DNA from: Cinnamomum chago
Taxonomy: Eukaryota; Streptophyta; Magnoliopsida; Laurales; Lauraceae
Assembly: GCA_038049695.1 (NCBI GenBank)
Contig: CP142457.1
Location: 58,648,501 to 58,712,500, forward strand
DNA: 64,000 nt
Direction of reading: 5' to 3'
The notes under the pieces were generated by a model. It was not told where the DNA came from and searched no databases. It saw nothing but the letters and a program-made list of their open reading frames with translations. Below are positions 11,580 to 21,869 of the stretch, one piece after another. A program made the position numbers and the translations under genes. Numbering within the stretch: position 1 is the first letter of the stretch; every line of letters starts with the position of its first letter.

Positions 11580-13462
11580 ATTCTTGAATTGGAGAGGTAA
11601 AATTATGCGGTATAGCCCAATATGCATCGCTTTGGGGAACTCTGATCGGGTACACTATTACATCAGCTACAAGTATGATGTGAGTTGTTTCTACAGTCTA
11701 CACTTACTTTGCTCCAGGATCATCTCTGAGTTTAAATTTGTATGGTATATATTCATTAGGGAAGGATCCCCTGCTAGATAAAGAATACCAACTGAGATAT
11801 ATATGGGCTAGCACTGGATCTTTTTTCTGATTATGAATATACAGTTGGTGTTCTCTACTCAACTAAACTGCAATATCTAATCTTAATTGAATAAAGGATG
11901 GATGTTCGCATTGAGAAACAGGTATGTGGAGGTTACAGATTGTTACCATTTAAAGGGGCACAACGCAGGATGTCGAGTAACAGGAACTTCATATTTGATC
12001 ATTTTTGGTGCAATGGAAGTTATTTTATCGCAGTTCCCAAACTTGGAGGAAATAGCTTTTCTTTCAGTGCTAGCAGCTGTGATGTCATTTGCATACTCCT
12101 TCATTGGACTGTATTTGTCTACAGTAAAATTCGCATCAAACCATGTGGCTAGAGGGACCATAACTGGAGTTAAGATTGGGGCCATGGGTGTCTCTTCAAC
12201 CACCAAGACTTGGGTCTCCTTCCAGGCTCTCGGGAACATCGCATTCGCCTACAGTTATTCTTCTATTCTTCTAGAAATACAGGTATATGTGCTACAACTG
12301 AAGGTTGTTATCACTTTGAATTTCCAGTATGTGTTTACTCACATTGAATTTTCAACGTATTCAAAGGACACTCTGAAATCGCCCCCACCGGAGAATAAAA
12401 CAATGAAGAAAGCAACTACTTTTGGGCTTGGAATAACCACATTATTCTACATTTCTCTGGGGTGTATGGGTTATGCAGCTTTTGGAAATGACTCCCCTGG
12501 AAATGTTCTTACTGGATTCTATGAACCCTTCTGGCTCGTTGATATCGGACACCTCGCTGTTCTTATACATTTAATTGCAGCTTATCAGGTATGTGTGTAT
12601 ATATATATGATATATATCAGCTTATCAATGATTCAGTGATATGTTACTGTTGATACCTTGGGCACTTTGCTGGATACAACATGCCCCCAGAAACTTCTCA
12701 GATTGGATGATTGTTGCCATCCAATCACTGAACTTTACTCATGATGCTTTTTCACTCCATTGAAATGGATTGTTTCAAATTTGAGGCATTGATCTGGTGG
12801 GTTCACTGTTGATTGACCACAGCCAAAAATTTAGAAAATCAAATGATCCAAATTGTTTAATTATATGGAGTCTTTTCAAGTCATATATGCACCCTATGTC
12901 GTGATATATTTTTTATAATCAACTTATAGGGCATCTTATATCAACAGATAAGAATTATTAATGAAATTACCCATATTCTCCTATAAATTATCAGATCACT
13001 GCTTGTTATTCTACCTTGACTTTGTCTCAGGTATTCGCCCAACCAATCTTTGCCCGAAATGAGAAATGGCTATCGTCGAAATGGCCAACCGCAGGCTTCT
13101 TTCACACCGTGCATACAATAAGGTTGCCATTCGCCAAAAGGCGCTCTTACCGCTTCACACTCTGTAAGCTTATTGGGCGAACAATTTTCGTTGTTTTTAC
13201 AACTTTAGTGGCAATGATGTTGCCTTTCTTCAACTCAATTGTGGGTTTGCTCGGCGTAGTGGCCTTCTTCCCACTGACCATATACTTTCCTGTGAGCATG
13301 TATATGGTGCAAGCAAATATCAAGAAATGGAGTGGCAGATGGTTGATGATGCAGATCATGTGCATAACTTGTCTGCTTGTATCAGTTGTTTCTGTGATTG
13401 GTTCTGTTGCAGACATAGTCCTGAAGCTCAAGAAAGCGAAACTATTTGAGATCAAGCTCTAG
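11580..13462 (+). pseudogene. amino-acid permease (AAP family), 5'-truncated and frameshifted
   Basis: Four exons are readable: 11580-11679, 11922-12282, 12367-12588 and 13031-13462, all with GT-AG borders and matching phases. They encode about 365 residues of a plant AAP-type H+/amino-acid symporter (AAAP family, plasma membrane). Signature segments are VKLCGIAQY, WGTLIGYTITSATSMM, CYHLKGHNAGC, LSQFPNLEEIAFLSVLAAVM, FAYSYSSILLEIQDTL, GCMGYAAFGN, HLIAAYQVFAQPIF and FFPLTIYFPVSMYM. About the first 110-120 residues of a normal 470-490-residue AAP are missing, including the first transmembrane helices. The first visible exon has a TGA in frame just before VKLC, best explained by loss of one base. 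The downstream exons have no stops, so decay may be recent or a shortened product may still be made. A Harbinger element lies directly upstream. Transcripts would decide whether it is expressed. Confidence 0.85.
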
Positions 13463-14889
13463 GTAGTGTTTATGATCTCTAATTTGCAAAAGCTTGATTG
13501 TTCCAATGGTGCTGGTCACTTGTATGTCTGGGACTGTGTTTCATCACTTTTCCTGCTTCAATAGTTGAATATGAATGTATTGTTTTGTGGTGCCTATTTC
13601 ATTGCTTTTGCCTCTTGATTATGAATCCTTGGACTTGTGATCAAGGGACTTTTCTGGAAACAAAAACCTGAGGTTTGTGATTATTTGGAAAAATCCACCA
13701 TAGTGTCAGTCAAGGTGGATGTTTAGAAATGTTTTTGTTGTCATGGGTTTCAGAACTATCAAAAGGTCTGGGGGTTTTAGAAAATTCCCTTTCATGGATT
13801 ATTAATAGTCTATTTTTAGCCTAATTTACAAGAAGAAATATGCAGAAGATAGGATGGGGCTCTTGCTGGAAATGCATATTGATCTTGATCAGACAATCTT
13901 AATTGTCCAAAACAGGTCCACCAAGATCCAGGTGATCAAATTGGGGTGAGATCTGACCACATTTTCAAGCTCTCATTTACCTCACCTTCTGTTCCCTAAG
14001 AAAGGCTGCTCCAGGGTTGGGCCAGTACAAGCCCAACCCTCATTGGATTGGATTGGCCTTTGTTTAATTGGCCCACATTCAACTTATCTAATGGTCACCA
14101 ATAAGTCCTCTTGAGAAAGGCACTCCAGCAGAGGTCTATCTAGTAGGGTTTAGTCAGAACTCAGAACCCACTTTTAAGAGAGACTGAAAAGAACTATTCA
14201 AGGTACACCATTTTATGCTTCGGGTAGACTACTGAGAACAGCTTGAAAGCATAATTTTAAAACTGGTCAAAATCCAGTCTTATTGCCCAATGAAATTCTG
14301 TCTGGTATGTATCTTTGAGTGCTCATTTAGATGAGAGAACAAATTTGGAAAATGGTCATTATTTCCCATGGAGAGATTAGATTTGTTGATTACAGGGTCT
14401 ATTGAAAACCTTGATCATTATTTCTATCATTCTTGATGATGCCTTCCTTCTAAGACTGCAAAAATCTGTTCGGTAATCAAGAACTTCCTGAAGCCAAAGA
14501 AAGATATTGCTTGGAATTGTCCTCTGGAATAAAAGGCATTGGCTTTCAATAGCCATGGAACCCTTGCCAGCTCTATTGGGGAAGGTGAAGATTGATTTTT
14601 TCTTTTTTTTTATAGTGATCATATTATTTATTCTCTACTGTGTATGAATGAGAACTGCTTTAGGGTACAACCTTCATTTTCCTCCCATAGTATGTGCATC
14701 TTGGATAGAAAATTCATCTCCACACTTAAAATGTAAAAAAATGAAATCACCACAAATTAAGGCACAACACAAACACATCTACATCAGAAAACTTGGGTAC
14801 ATTAGATGATGTATGGCTGATTATGTACTTCTTTCACAACTCTATTCCTTTTACATTCAATCAGCTTCTCCTATGAACAATTTGGTTGC
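13463..14889. other. 3' flank of permease remnant, no gene seen
   Basis: AT-rich DNA with short open frames lacking any family resemblance. It separates the permease remnant from a second, eroded AAP fragment. Confidence 0.5.
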
Positions 14890-15022
14890 TTGTTCTACCT
14901 TGTGGCAATGATTCTGCCATACTTCCAACTCAATTGTGAGTTTAGTTAATTCCATCTCCTCTGCCAAACTCTCCAAGGAGCATGTATATGGTATAAGCAA
15001 ATGTCAAAAGAGAGGAAGCCAT
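14890..15022 (+). pseudogene. eroded AAP last-exon fragment
   Basis: This stretch is a diverged copy of part of the last AAP exon at 13195-13335. Shared words include GTGGCAATGAT, CTTC-AACTCAATTGTG and GAGCATGTATATGGT followed by GCAAAT-TCAA. It reads LVAMILPYFQLN and then loses frame, and the sequence between the words is shortened. It points to a former tandem AAP array of which only scraps remain. No other exon of this second copy is visible. Confidence 0.75.
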
Positions 15023-15254
15023 AAAATAATAGTGCTACTTGTAAAGACAAAGCAGAGGGGATCAATTTCAAAAGTGCATTTCAAAGTCCACAATCCAGAG
15101 TTCCAAGGAGTGGAAGGTCACTCTCACTGTACTCACTTTTATGAGTTTTACATTGCCTCAATTAGATAAGAAATCATTTATAATGGATATCAAGTTGAAT
15201 TTCTATTCTAAATTACCCTTTTTTTTAAAAGACAAAAAATGCCCCTGTAATAAG

Positions 15255-15430
15255 CTCTTATTTGAAAATTTACCAAACATATTTTTTCACATAGATCCAT
15301 TTAAGTTAGATATATTGCATGTGTTACCAAACGGTCTATTTGAAAAGAGTCTATATCTCACAGATCTATTTCCCGCAGATCTGTTTGAGACAGATCTATT
15401 TCAAACATATAAGATTTGCCAAACAGGCCC
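15255..15430 (-). mobile_element. MITE, PIF/Harbinger-like, copy 3, partial, inverted
   Basis: The right end reads AGATTTGCCAAACAGGCCC followed by TAA (15431-15433), the reverse complement of the terminal repeat of the elements at 5398 and 60352. Inside it has the same AGATCTATTT and ACCAAACGGTCTATTTGAAA words. The other end could not be placed, so this copy is truncated or diverged. The left coordinate is approximate. Confidence 0.65.
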
Positions 15431-15827
15431 TAAAACTTAAGCTGGACAAAGGTCGTACCGTTGGGGTCCATTACCTGACATTAGTCCTGCATCCAATGGA
15501 CCAATGCCCACTAGAGTGAAGTTGGGGAAATCTAGCCATAGAAAGAAACTGACAAAGAATGAGTGAACGACCCCAACTGACAGATGCTGTCTTCTTATGG
15601 AAGGCCTACCTGTCAAAAGGGTAAAAGTGGCTTAATGGGGTGATTATTTTTAACTATTGGGTTTATGTCCAGTATTTTAGGTTCTTTGGAGTTGTCCATT
15701 GGATTAGCCAGGCTTTGGATAAGGGGTATTTTAATAATTGTATAGGGATCTTTTAGGGATGTAATACGTGACTCTAGATCTGAGTACAGTGGAACAGTAG
15801 AGAGAGTGAGTTCTCTCCGAACCATAG

Positions 15828-15965
15828 ATTAAAATATTGGCCGGTACCGGTTCAATGAGATATCGGTCTCGATATATATCATCAAAATATCGGCTGAGAT
15901 TTACTTCATAGCGGAAGAACCGATATCTCAACCGATATTTTAAAACAATCGGCCGAGATGTGACA
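15828..15965. repeat. CGATATCGG-type dispersed repeat, second copy
   Basis: Contains ACCGATATCTCAACCGATAT, GGCCGGTACCGGTTC and repeated ATATCGG words, as at 4815-5030. The outer words TTAAAATATTGGCCGG and CCGATATTTTAAAACA are roughly inverted, so it may be a small terminal-inverted-repeat element. Superfamily unknown. Confidence 0.45.
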
Positions 15966-16468
15966 AAAATGGTAAAAACCTTAATTTTTTTCATTTTTTT
16001 TCCCCATCTTCATCTTCTTCTCCTCTCTTCCCATCTCCTTACTACCCATAGCAGCAGTCACACTCCATCACACATCCCTCTTGCATATTTTCAAATTCCA
16101 CTTCTATTTTTTAAAGAAAATATTATCTAAGGTAAAAGAAAATTAACTTAAAGCATTTTATTATGTGGTTTTTTTTTTAGATAAAGCATAGAAATCATTA
16201 GGTTTGTCACTTGTGTTGTTTTCTTCATTTAGAAGTTAGATCTACATACTTTCATGCTAGATCTACTTATATACATGATTTTGAAAAAAAAATTCCATTT
16301 TTTTTATTTTTGGGTTTTTTAATATTTGAATTATAATATATCATTTTTTGGAGATTTCATGATAAATATGTTCTTTTAATGATTCATGATCATTGTATGG
16401 TGTGTAAATAATTGATCTACATACTTCAGTTGGGGGGCCATATTTCAATAATCTAAATAGTACCATCC

Positions 16469-16605
16469 AAACTCCAAGGGATACTTCAGTTAGCCTAAGA
16501 CTACAGTTTGCACCCAGAAGTTGTAGGTTCAAATCCAGTTTCTCTCCGGATCCGAAGAAATTAGCCCAACTCAAAAGATTGGAAGAAGGAGGAGTGGAAA
16601 AAAAA
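16469..16605 (+). mobile_element. tRNA-derived SINE, copy 3, degenerate
   Basis: A shortened, diverged copy of the SINE at 4041 and 46025. It begins AACTCCAAGGGATACTTCAG, keeps the B-box-like TGTAGGTTCAAATCC and the AAATTAGCCCAACTCAAAAG segment, and ends in a run of A. About 30 bp of the body are missing. A 10-bp near-repeat flanks it (AGTACCATCC at 16459-16468, AGTACCCTCC at 16606-16615), probably its aged target-site duplication. Confidence 0.78.
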
Positions 16606-16615
16606 AGTACCCTCC

Positions 16616-17878
16616 TTATCATGCCCGGTAGATGCCATAATATTCGAACACGACACAAGCAAGCGACTGAGTCTCTCTTTTCTCTATGTGAAATTCGGAG
16701 TTAGAAGTCACGTCTTACTAATAAGGACAACTCACTTGCACAAGCAGAGAAATATAGCTGCCATTGTGCTATCAGGTGTCTGTCTGTCTTTACCTTCTTA
16801 GAATAGAGCTAAAGCTCTCAAGGAGCCAGATTTTGGTCACACTCATCTCTTAGCCCAAGTTCTCAAAAATTTTAATGAGCCTACAAGAGTTCAAGGGGTT
16901 TGTGACGCTAGGCCAAAATTGGACCCTGCACATGTGCTCGCCCTCCACGTCCTGCCCGTCGAGCGAGGTGCATGTCAAAATCCACCTATATATATGGACT
17001 TAGAGCTGGACAACATGGGCCGGAGTCAGCCCAATTGACAACTTTACATGGAACTAATTGGGTTCGTTTGGATGTAGAGGTAAGTGGCGAGTTTCTCGTG
17101 TGAAATACATATTCGGTTGTTCGGATCTATTTCAAAGAGAAATTATAGCTTTTGCAAAAAAATATTAGAAAAGATCTTCTCCTCAAGTGGAGAGGAGATA
17201 ACACACGTTTCCTTGACATTGATTCTTCACATCCATAATGCACCTTCAAGGCCGATTTCTATGCATTAAAACATGTGGGATCCATTACATGTGATTTTTT
17301 TATTTTTATTCAGTTAAAAATGAAAGTAAAAGATGAATTTTTAAAATTGAGAATCAAATAATTAGAAAAATAAAACCAAAGGAAGATGAGAAATGAATAC
17401 CTAACTTTTTCTCTTCATTATTAACCACTTAAAAAAATCCATATGTATTGAATTCCAATATTTTTTAATGCAAACCAACATGTACCTGTAGTCTCAAATT
17501 TCTCTATATATTTTGATACACCTTCACAAATACCATCCCTCCTCCTTCATCTGTCAATGAAAAAACGTATACTGGGCCCATCAATAAAACTGGAACCCCA
17601 CCCACCAAATAATTACTCCAAATGAACTGTCTCCGGAATCTGGAGTCTAGACCACCCACTCGCCCAACAAGTAATAGCCACACCTTCATTCGATGGACCT
17701 ACGCCTCCCATCAGTGTCAAAGTGCTTGGGACTGTCCCACGATTATATCTCAATTCACTGGGTATGTATTATAATTATAAGACCAAACATTCGATCCCTC
17801 TACATTAAGTCGTCAACAACAACAACAAAAAAAAAAAAAAAAATCTGATCTCTTAGCTGCTGCTGCTGCTAGAGGTTT
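16616..17878. other. upstream region of the lectin receptor kinase
   Basis: No coding sequence is seen. 17820-17870 has an AAC repeat, a poly-A run and a GCT repeat just before the start codon, probably the 5' UTR. A TATATATTTT word at 17504-17514 is a possible but distant TATA element. Confidence 0.45.
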
Positions 17879-19798
17879 ATGGTGATCATGAACATGTCAT
17901 ATTCCTGCTCGTTTCTAGGATTGCTCCTATTGCTGATAGCAGCACATTCTTCCCCTGTAGAAACCTCTAAGAAGATCTCAGCAGAGCAACTAACAAACAT
18001 AACCAAACATCTCTCATTCCCAGATTTCAATCCAAACAATAACCCCAGAATCCAGCATGACCTGAAGCTCTTGGGAGACGCCAAGCTGCTGCAACAGCAA
18101 GGTATCATCCAAATCCCAGACCAGCACCTCAAATTCAAAGCTGGACGGGCCATCTTCTCCTCCCCCGTCCGCCTCCTCGACCCTTACTCCAAGACCCCAG
18201 CTTCCTTCTCCACCACCTTCTCCTTCCAAATCAACACCACCGCCAACAAAAGTAACTCCTCCTCCTCCGACCATGGAGGCAGCGGCCTAACCTTCATCGC
18301 CGTTCCGGATGAGTTAACCGTCGGCCGCCCCGGCCCCTGGCTCGGCATGATGAACGATGCCTGCGACGACGACTACAAGGCCTTTGCCGTGGAGTTCGAC
18401 ACCCGACACAACCCAGAGTTCGGAGACCCCAACAACAACCACATTGGAATCAATTTAGGCAGCATCGTGTCTGTGAGGACGGTGAACGCTTCAGACGTGG
18501 GGGTCTCCTTCAACGATGGCTCCGTCCACCGGGCCTGGATCAGCTACGACGGGCGTCGGAGGTGGATCGACATCCGAGTCGGACGAGACAGTGGAGATTT
18601 CCCTTCAAGGCCACTCCTCTCCGCTCCTCTCGATCTCTCCACCCACTTGAATGAGTACATGTTCGTGGGATTCTCAGCTTCTACAGGGCATCTGCCGCAG
18701 ATACACAGCATCCGCTCTTGGAACTTCTCGTCTCAAATCGAAGCTCGTCTCAGGCTCCCTACTTCAGAAGCCTGCGAGGAGAAGCTCTTGATCCGATCTC
18801 AGTCTTCCAAACCTGCCAAGACAAAAGCTCCCTCCGCTTTCCTGATTTTCATGGCGGTGGTCGTCCTCTGTCTGGTGATAATCCTCAATTTCTATTGCTA
18901 CAGCAAAAGATCTCCCAACACCATCCCTCTCCCCGACAAGAAGCAGCGGCCGCATCCGCCCAACAAACCGCGCCGGTTCTCAATCACCGAGATCTCCACC
19001 ACAACCCGCAGCTTCAGCGAGGCGGAGGTGCTGGGGAGCGACGAGAGAGGTATTTTCTACAGAGGGTCGCTGCCCAACGGCACCCATGGAGCAGTAAAGC
19101 GATTCTCGACTCGGTTCCTCAGCTCACCTGGCGTGGATCGGAGACGAGTCTTGAAGGAGATCTGCGAGTTGAGCCGGATCCGACATCCGAAGCTTGTGTC
19201 TATCCGAGGGTGGTGCTGTGAGAAGAGAGAGGTGGTCGTGGTCTACGACTACTTGCAGAACGGGAGCTTGGACAAGTGGCTTTTTGCAGGGGGCGTTCTT
19301 CCATGGACTCGGCGAGTCAAGTTCATGAAGGACGTGGCGGAAGCGCTCTGTTTTCTGCATGGGAAGAAGTTGGCGCACAAGAACGTGAAGACGAGCAGTA
19401 TTCTATTGGATGTGAGCTTCGGAGCCGTTCTGGGAGATTTTGGGTTCGGATCGAACTGGGTGGAAAGGGAGGTGGGTCAGAAGAAGGACGTGTATGAGTT
19501 TGGGATGGTGGTGTTGGAGATAGTGTCCGGTAGCAGGAGGAATATGAGTGAGATGTTGTTGGATTTGTGTTGGAGGATGCATGAAGGAGGAGAGATAGAG
19601 AAGGTGGTGGATGGGAGGATGAGGGGTGTCTTTGACAAGGAGCAGGCCATCAGGTTTTTGGAGATGGGTTTGCTTTGTACCATGACTGAGTTGAAGACTC
19701 GACCTTCCATGGATGATGTGGTGGGATTTATCAACTCAGAAACAGAGATGCCTGAGTTGCCACCGAGTCGACCCAGCGATGGCTGTGGGTCGGGTTAG
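17879..19798 (+). CDS. L-type lectin-domain receptor-like kinase, probable pseudokinase
   Basis: An intronless gene of 639 codons. Residues 1-24 form a signal peptide (CSFLGLLLLLIAAHS). About 35-295 form a legume-type lectin domain (ASFSTTFSFQI, GLTFIAVPDE, AFAVEFDTRHNPEFGDPNNNHIGI, DLSTHLNEYMFVGFSASTG). A transmembrane helix lies at about 319-341 (FLIFMAVVVLCLVIILNFY), and a kinase-like domain at about 380-612. LecRKs of this class sit in the plasma membrane and link extracellular signals to defence or development. The kinase keeps the beta-3 Lys (K407 in AVKRF) and DFG (520-522). The catalytic loop is HKN (500-502) instead of HRD, and the Gly loop is GSDERG. Only 17 positions separate D520 from D537 of the DVYEFG motif, so the activation loop and APE motif are missing. 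It is therefore probably inactive but may signal as a scaffold. ATG 17879 is first; 17888 and 17894 are alternatives. The coding GC is much higher than the flanks. Confidence 0.93.
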   Translation: MVIMNMSYSCSFLGLLLLLIAAHSSPVETSKKISAEQLTNITKHLSFPDFNPNNNPRIQHDLKLLGDAKLLQQQGIIQIPDQHLKFKAGRAIFSSPVRLLDPYSKTPASFSTTFSFQINTTANKSNSSSSDHGGSGLTFIAVPDELTVGRPGPWLGMMNDACDDDYKAFAVEFDTRHNPEFGDPNNNHIGINLGSIVSVRTVNASDVGVSFNDGSVHRAWISYDGRRRWIDIRVGRDSGDFPSRPLLSAPLDLSTHLNEYMFVGFSASTGHLPQIHSIRSWNFSSQIEARLRLPTSEACEEKLLIRSQSSKPAKTKAPSAFLIFMAVVVLCLVIILNFYCYSKRSPNTIPLPDKKQRPHPPNKPRRFSITEISTTTRSFSEAEVLGSDERGIFYRGSLPNGTHGAVKRFSTRFLSSPGVDRRRVLKEICELSRIRHPKLVSIRGWCCEKREVVVVYDYLQNGSLDKWLFAGGVLPWTRRVKFMKDVAEALCFLHGKKLAHKNVKTSSILLDVSFGAVLGDFGFGSNWVEREVGQKKDVYEFGMVVLEIVSGSRRNMSEMLLDLCWRMHEGGEIEKVVDGRMRGVFDKEQAIRFLEMGLLCTMTELKTRPSMDDVVGFINSETEMPELPPSRPSDGCGSG

Positions 19799-19821
19799 AC
19801 GTGTGATCGACCCGCCGCGTG

Positions 19822-19823
<2 letters not shown>

Positions 19824-19854
<31 letters not shown>
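19824..19854. repeat. (CT)n microsatellite
   Basis: About 15 CT units directly after the lectin receptor kinase stop codon, followed by a T run. It lies in the probable 3' UTR. Confidence 0.95.
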
Positions 19855-19859
<5 letters not shown>

Positions 19860-21869
19860 AATGTTTTTTTTTTTTTTGGATGGACCACTCATATTAGGGG
19901 AGGGTTTTTGCAGGTTGTTAGTCGGGTTTGGGGCGGTTCAGTTTTTTAAGTGTGCCCTGGCAGACCAACACCTCTCCAGGTATGATTTATCTATGTATAA
20001 TTACTTGGTAAATTATGAAATGAAATTTTCTTAAATTTCTTTTCTGGAAGATTTTCCAGAAGGGTGAAAGGAGATGATCTGAAGTTTTGTTCAGGAATTT
20101 TATGATAAAAGAGCCTTGGATGAGAAAATAAACCAAACAACTCTTGCCCGAAATTAGGTGCTAAACATCCAGAGGAGTCGTTCCATCCCACTAGTTTTTT
20201 TTGCAGTTCAATACATATATCGATGATCTTAATCCAACGACTCGAACTTTTAAATTTAATCCGACAAAACATATATGAAGTGCTGGGAGCCTTTCTCTCC
20301 TGTAAAGGAAGCTTTCATCACGTGTTCATTCACCGCGCCAACTTGGGCCTGCTACGGGCCCAACCGCATTTGGGGCCGGTTTGGATATATAATGGGCCTA
20401 TTTAATATATGGGGTTGGGCTTGGATTAAGTAATAGAACGCCCAAAGACTCTCCTGAATAAGGAGTGCTTGATAATGTGTCACGTCTTTAAAAAAGCCCA
20501 GTTAGGCCCAGCCCAGCACGCCCCGATTGACTAAATGGGCGTGTCAGCCTTGGGCAGAAGGATACATTATACATGCCTTTGTTTCTAAAGTTGAGCGAAG
20601 CTTGGATATGCCTCAGCGTGGCCCGACCTGGCCCATGAACACCCCTAACGGGGAGGGAGAAAAAATTCAAGATAATCGCAGTCAAAATTATTGATATTCA
20701 CCGAGCCTATCACATGGTTTCGTAGGAGTTCTTAAGATGCAGCCTGTATTAGTAGGGTTTTACACAGGCGGTGATTAGGCGGACTAGGCAAGTATCACAT
20801 CAGTTTCATGCGGAGTTTCACTGGCCAATTCACCCCATCTCAGGCAAAGGTTTGATTCTAGCTAATACCTGGGATAAGGTTATATGTAAAGCCAATTACT
20901 GATATAGGACTTGGGCTCAGAGACACATAACAGTTCAAAATAAAGCACCATCTCAATCCAAGAAGAGTCTCTATATCGGTCAGAATGGTAAAACAAAAGT
21001 ACTTGCGTAATAGTCCACTCCAAGAATATAGTCCTAAGGCAACACTGGAAGCTTATGAACAGACATATAAATTTCATATCCTTAACCATTAGAGATGAGT
21101 GATATGCAATGGAGAGTTAATGCGAATCTTTGAGGACCTTTGGATCCCAGGGATTGAGTCGCTGTAGGATCACCCAATGAGGAAGTGGGGTATCCACCGA
21201 GTTCATTCTCTCAAAAGATACCTAACCTCATGATAACGAAAGGAGAGCAGGGTAGAACACCCAACTCCTTAGCAGTATCTGGGCACCAGAATTGATTCAG
21301 ATTATTTCATAAAATCAGAGAGATTCATCCTAATTCCTACGTATTCTAATGCAAATTATAGAATGGACTTAAGTGTCAATGAAGTATTTATGTTAGCATA
21401 ATTTTAATCATGAATGAAAACGCTACTCTAGTTCCATATTGTAACCAATTACAAGTAAATTGAGTTACACGAACAGGTCAAATGAGTTTCCATCATCTTA
21501 ACCAGCTTGAAGAAAAAGAAAAAAACGTGATCTACATGTAATGAACATTGTCCAAATGCATAAACGTTCACTCATAGATTAAAATCCCAAAGCTTTTGCC
21601 TTTGGACTTGTCATTCGAATACTTAATGTATAGCATTTTATTGTTCCTTAGTTGGTAGTAGCAGAAAAGAAAAGTAATTGTTAAAATTTTTTACTGAAAA
21701 ACTGGAAGTGGGTTCACGTGGAGCGTGAGGGAATATTCCAAATGAAATTCTTTTTACTGAAAAATTGGAAGTGGGTTCACGTTTTATCTTTATTTCTTTT
21801 ATTTACTTATCTTACTTCCTCATGTGGAACTACAGGTTCTCATTGTACCATCCAGGTTTCTTTTGATAG
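19855..21869. other. intergenic, no gene seen
   Basis: No gene is recognisable. 20330-20650 is rich in GGGCC and GGCCCA words like several other intergenic patches here, probably degenerate MITE DNA. A short direct repeat, ACTGAAAAACTGGAAGTGGG with one mismatch, occurs at about 21692 and 21757. Confidence 0.5.

Noticed and set aside
6090..15430. one large Harbinger element carrying the permease between TIR-like ends at 6093 and 15430
   Set aside because: The right end at 15430 and its inner sequence match the MITE at 5398 and 60352 rather than the element at 6093, so it is better explained as a separate MITE. A gene-carrying element remains only a remote possibility.
18718..19221. 167-codon + frame inside the lectin receptor kinase
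   Set aside because: It is an out-of-frame shadow of the GC-rich kinase coding sequence.
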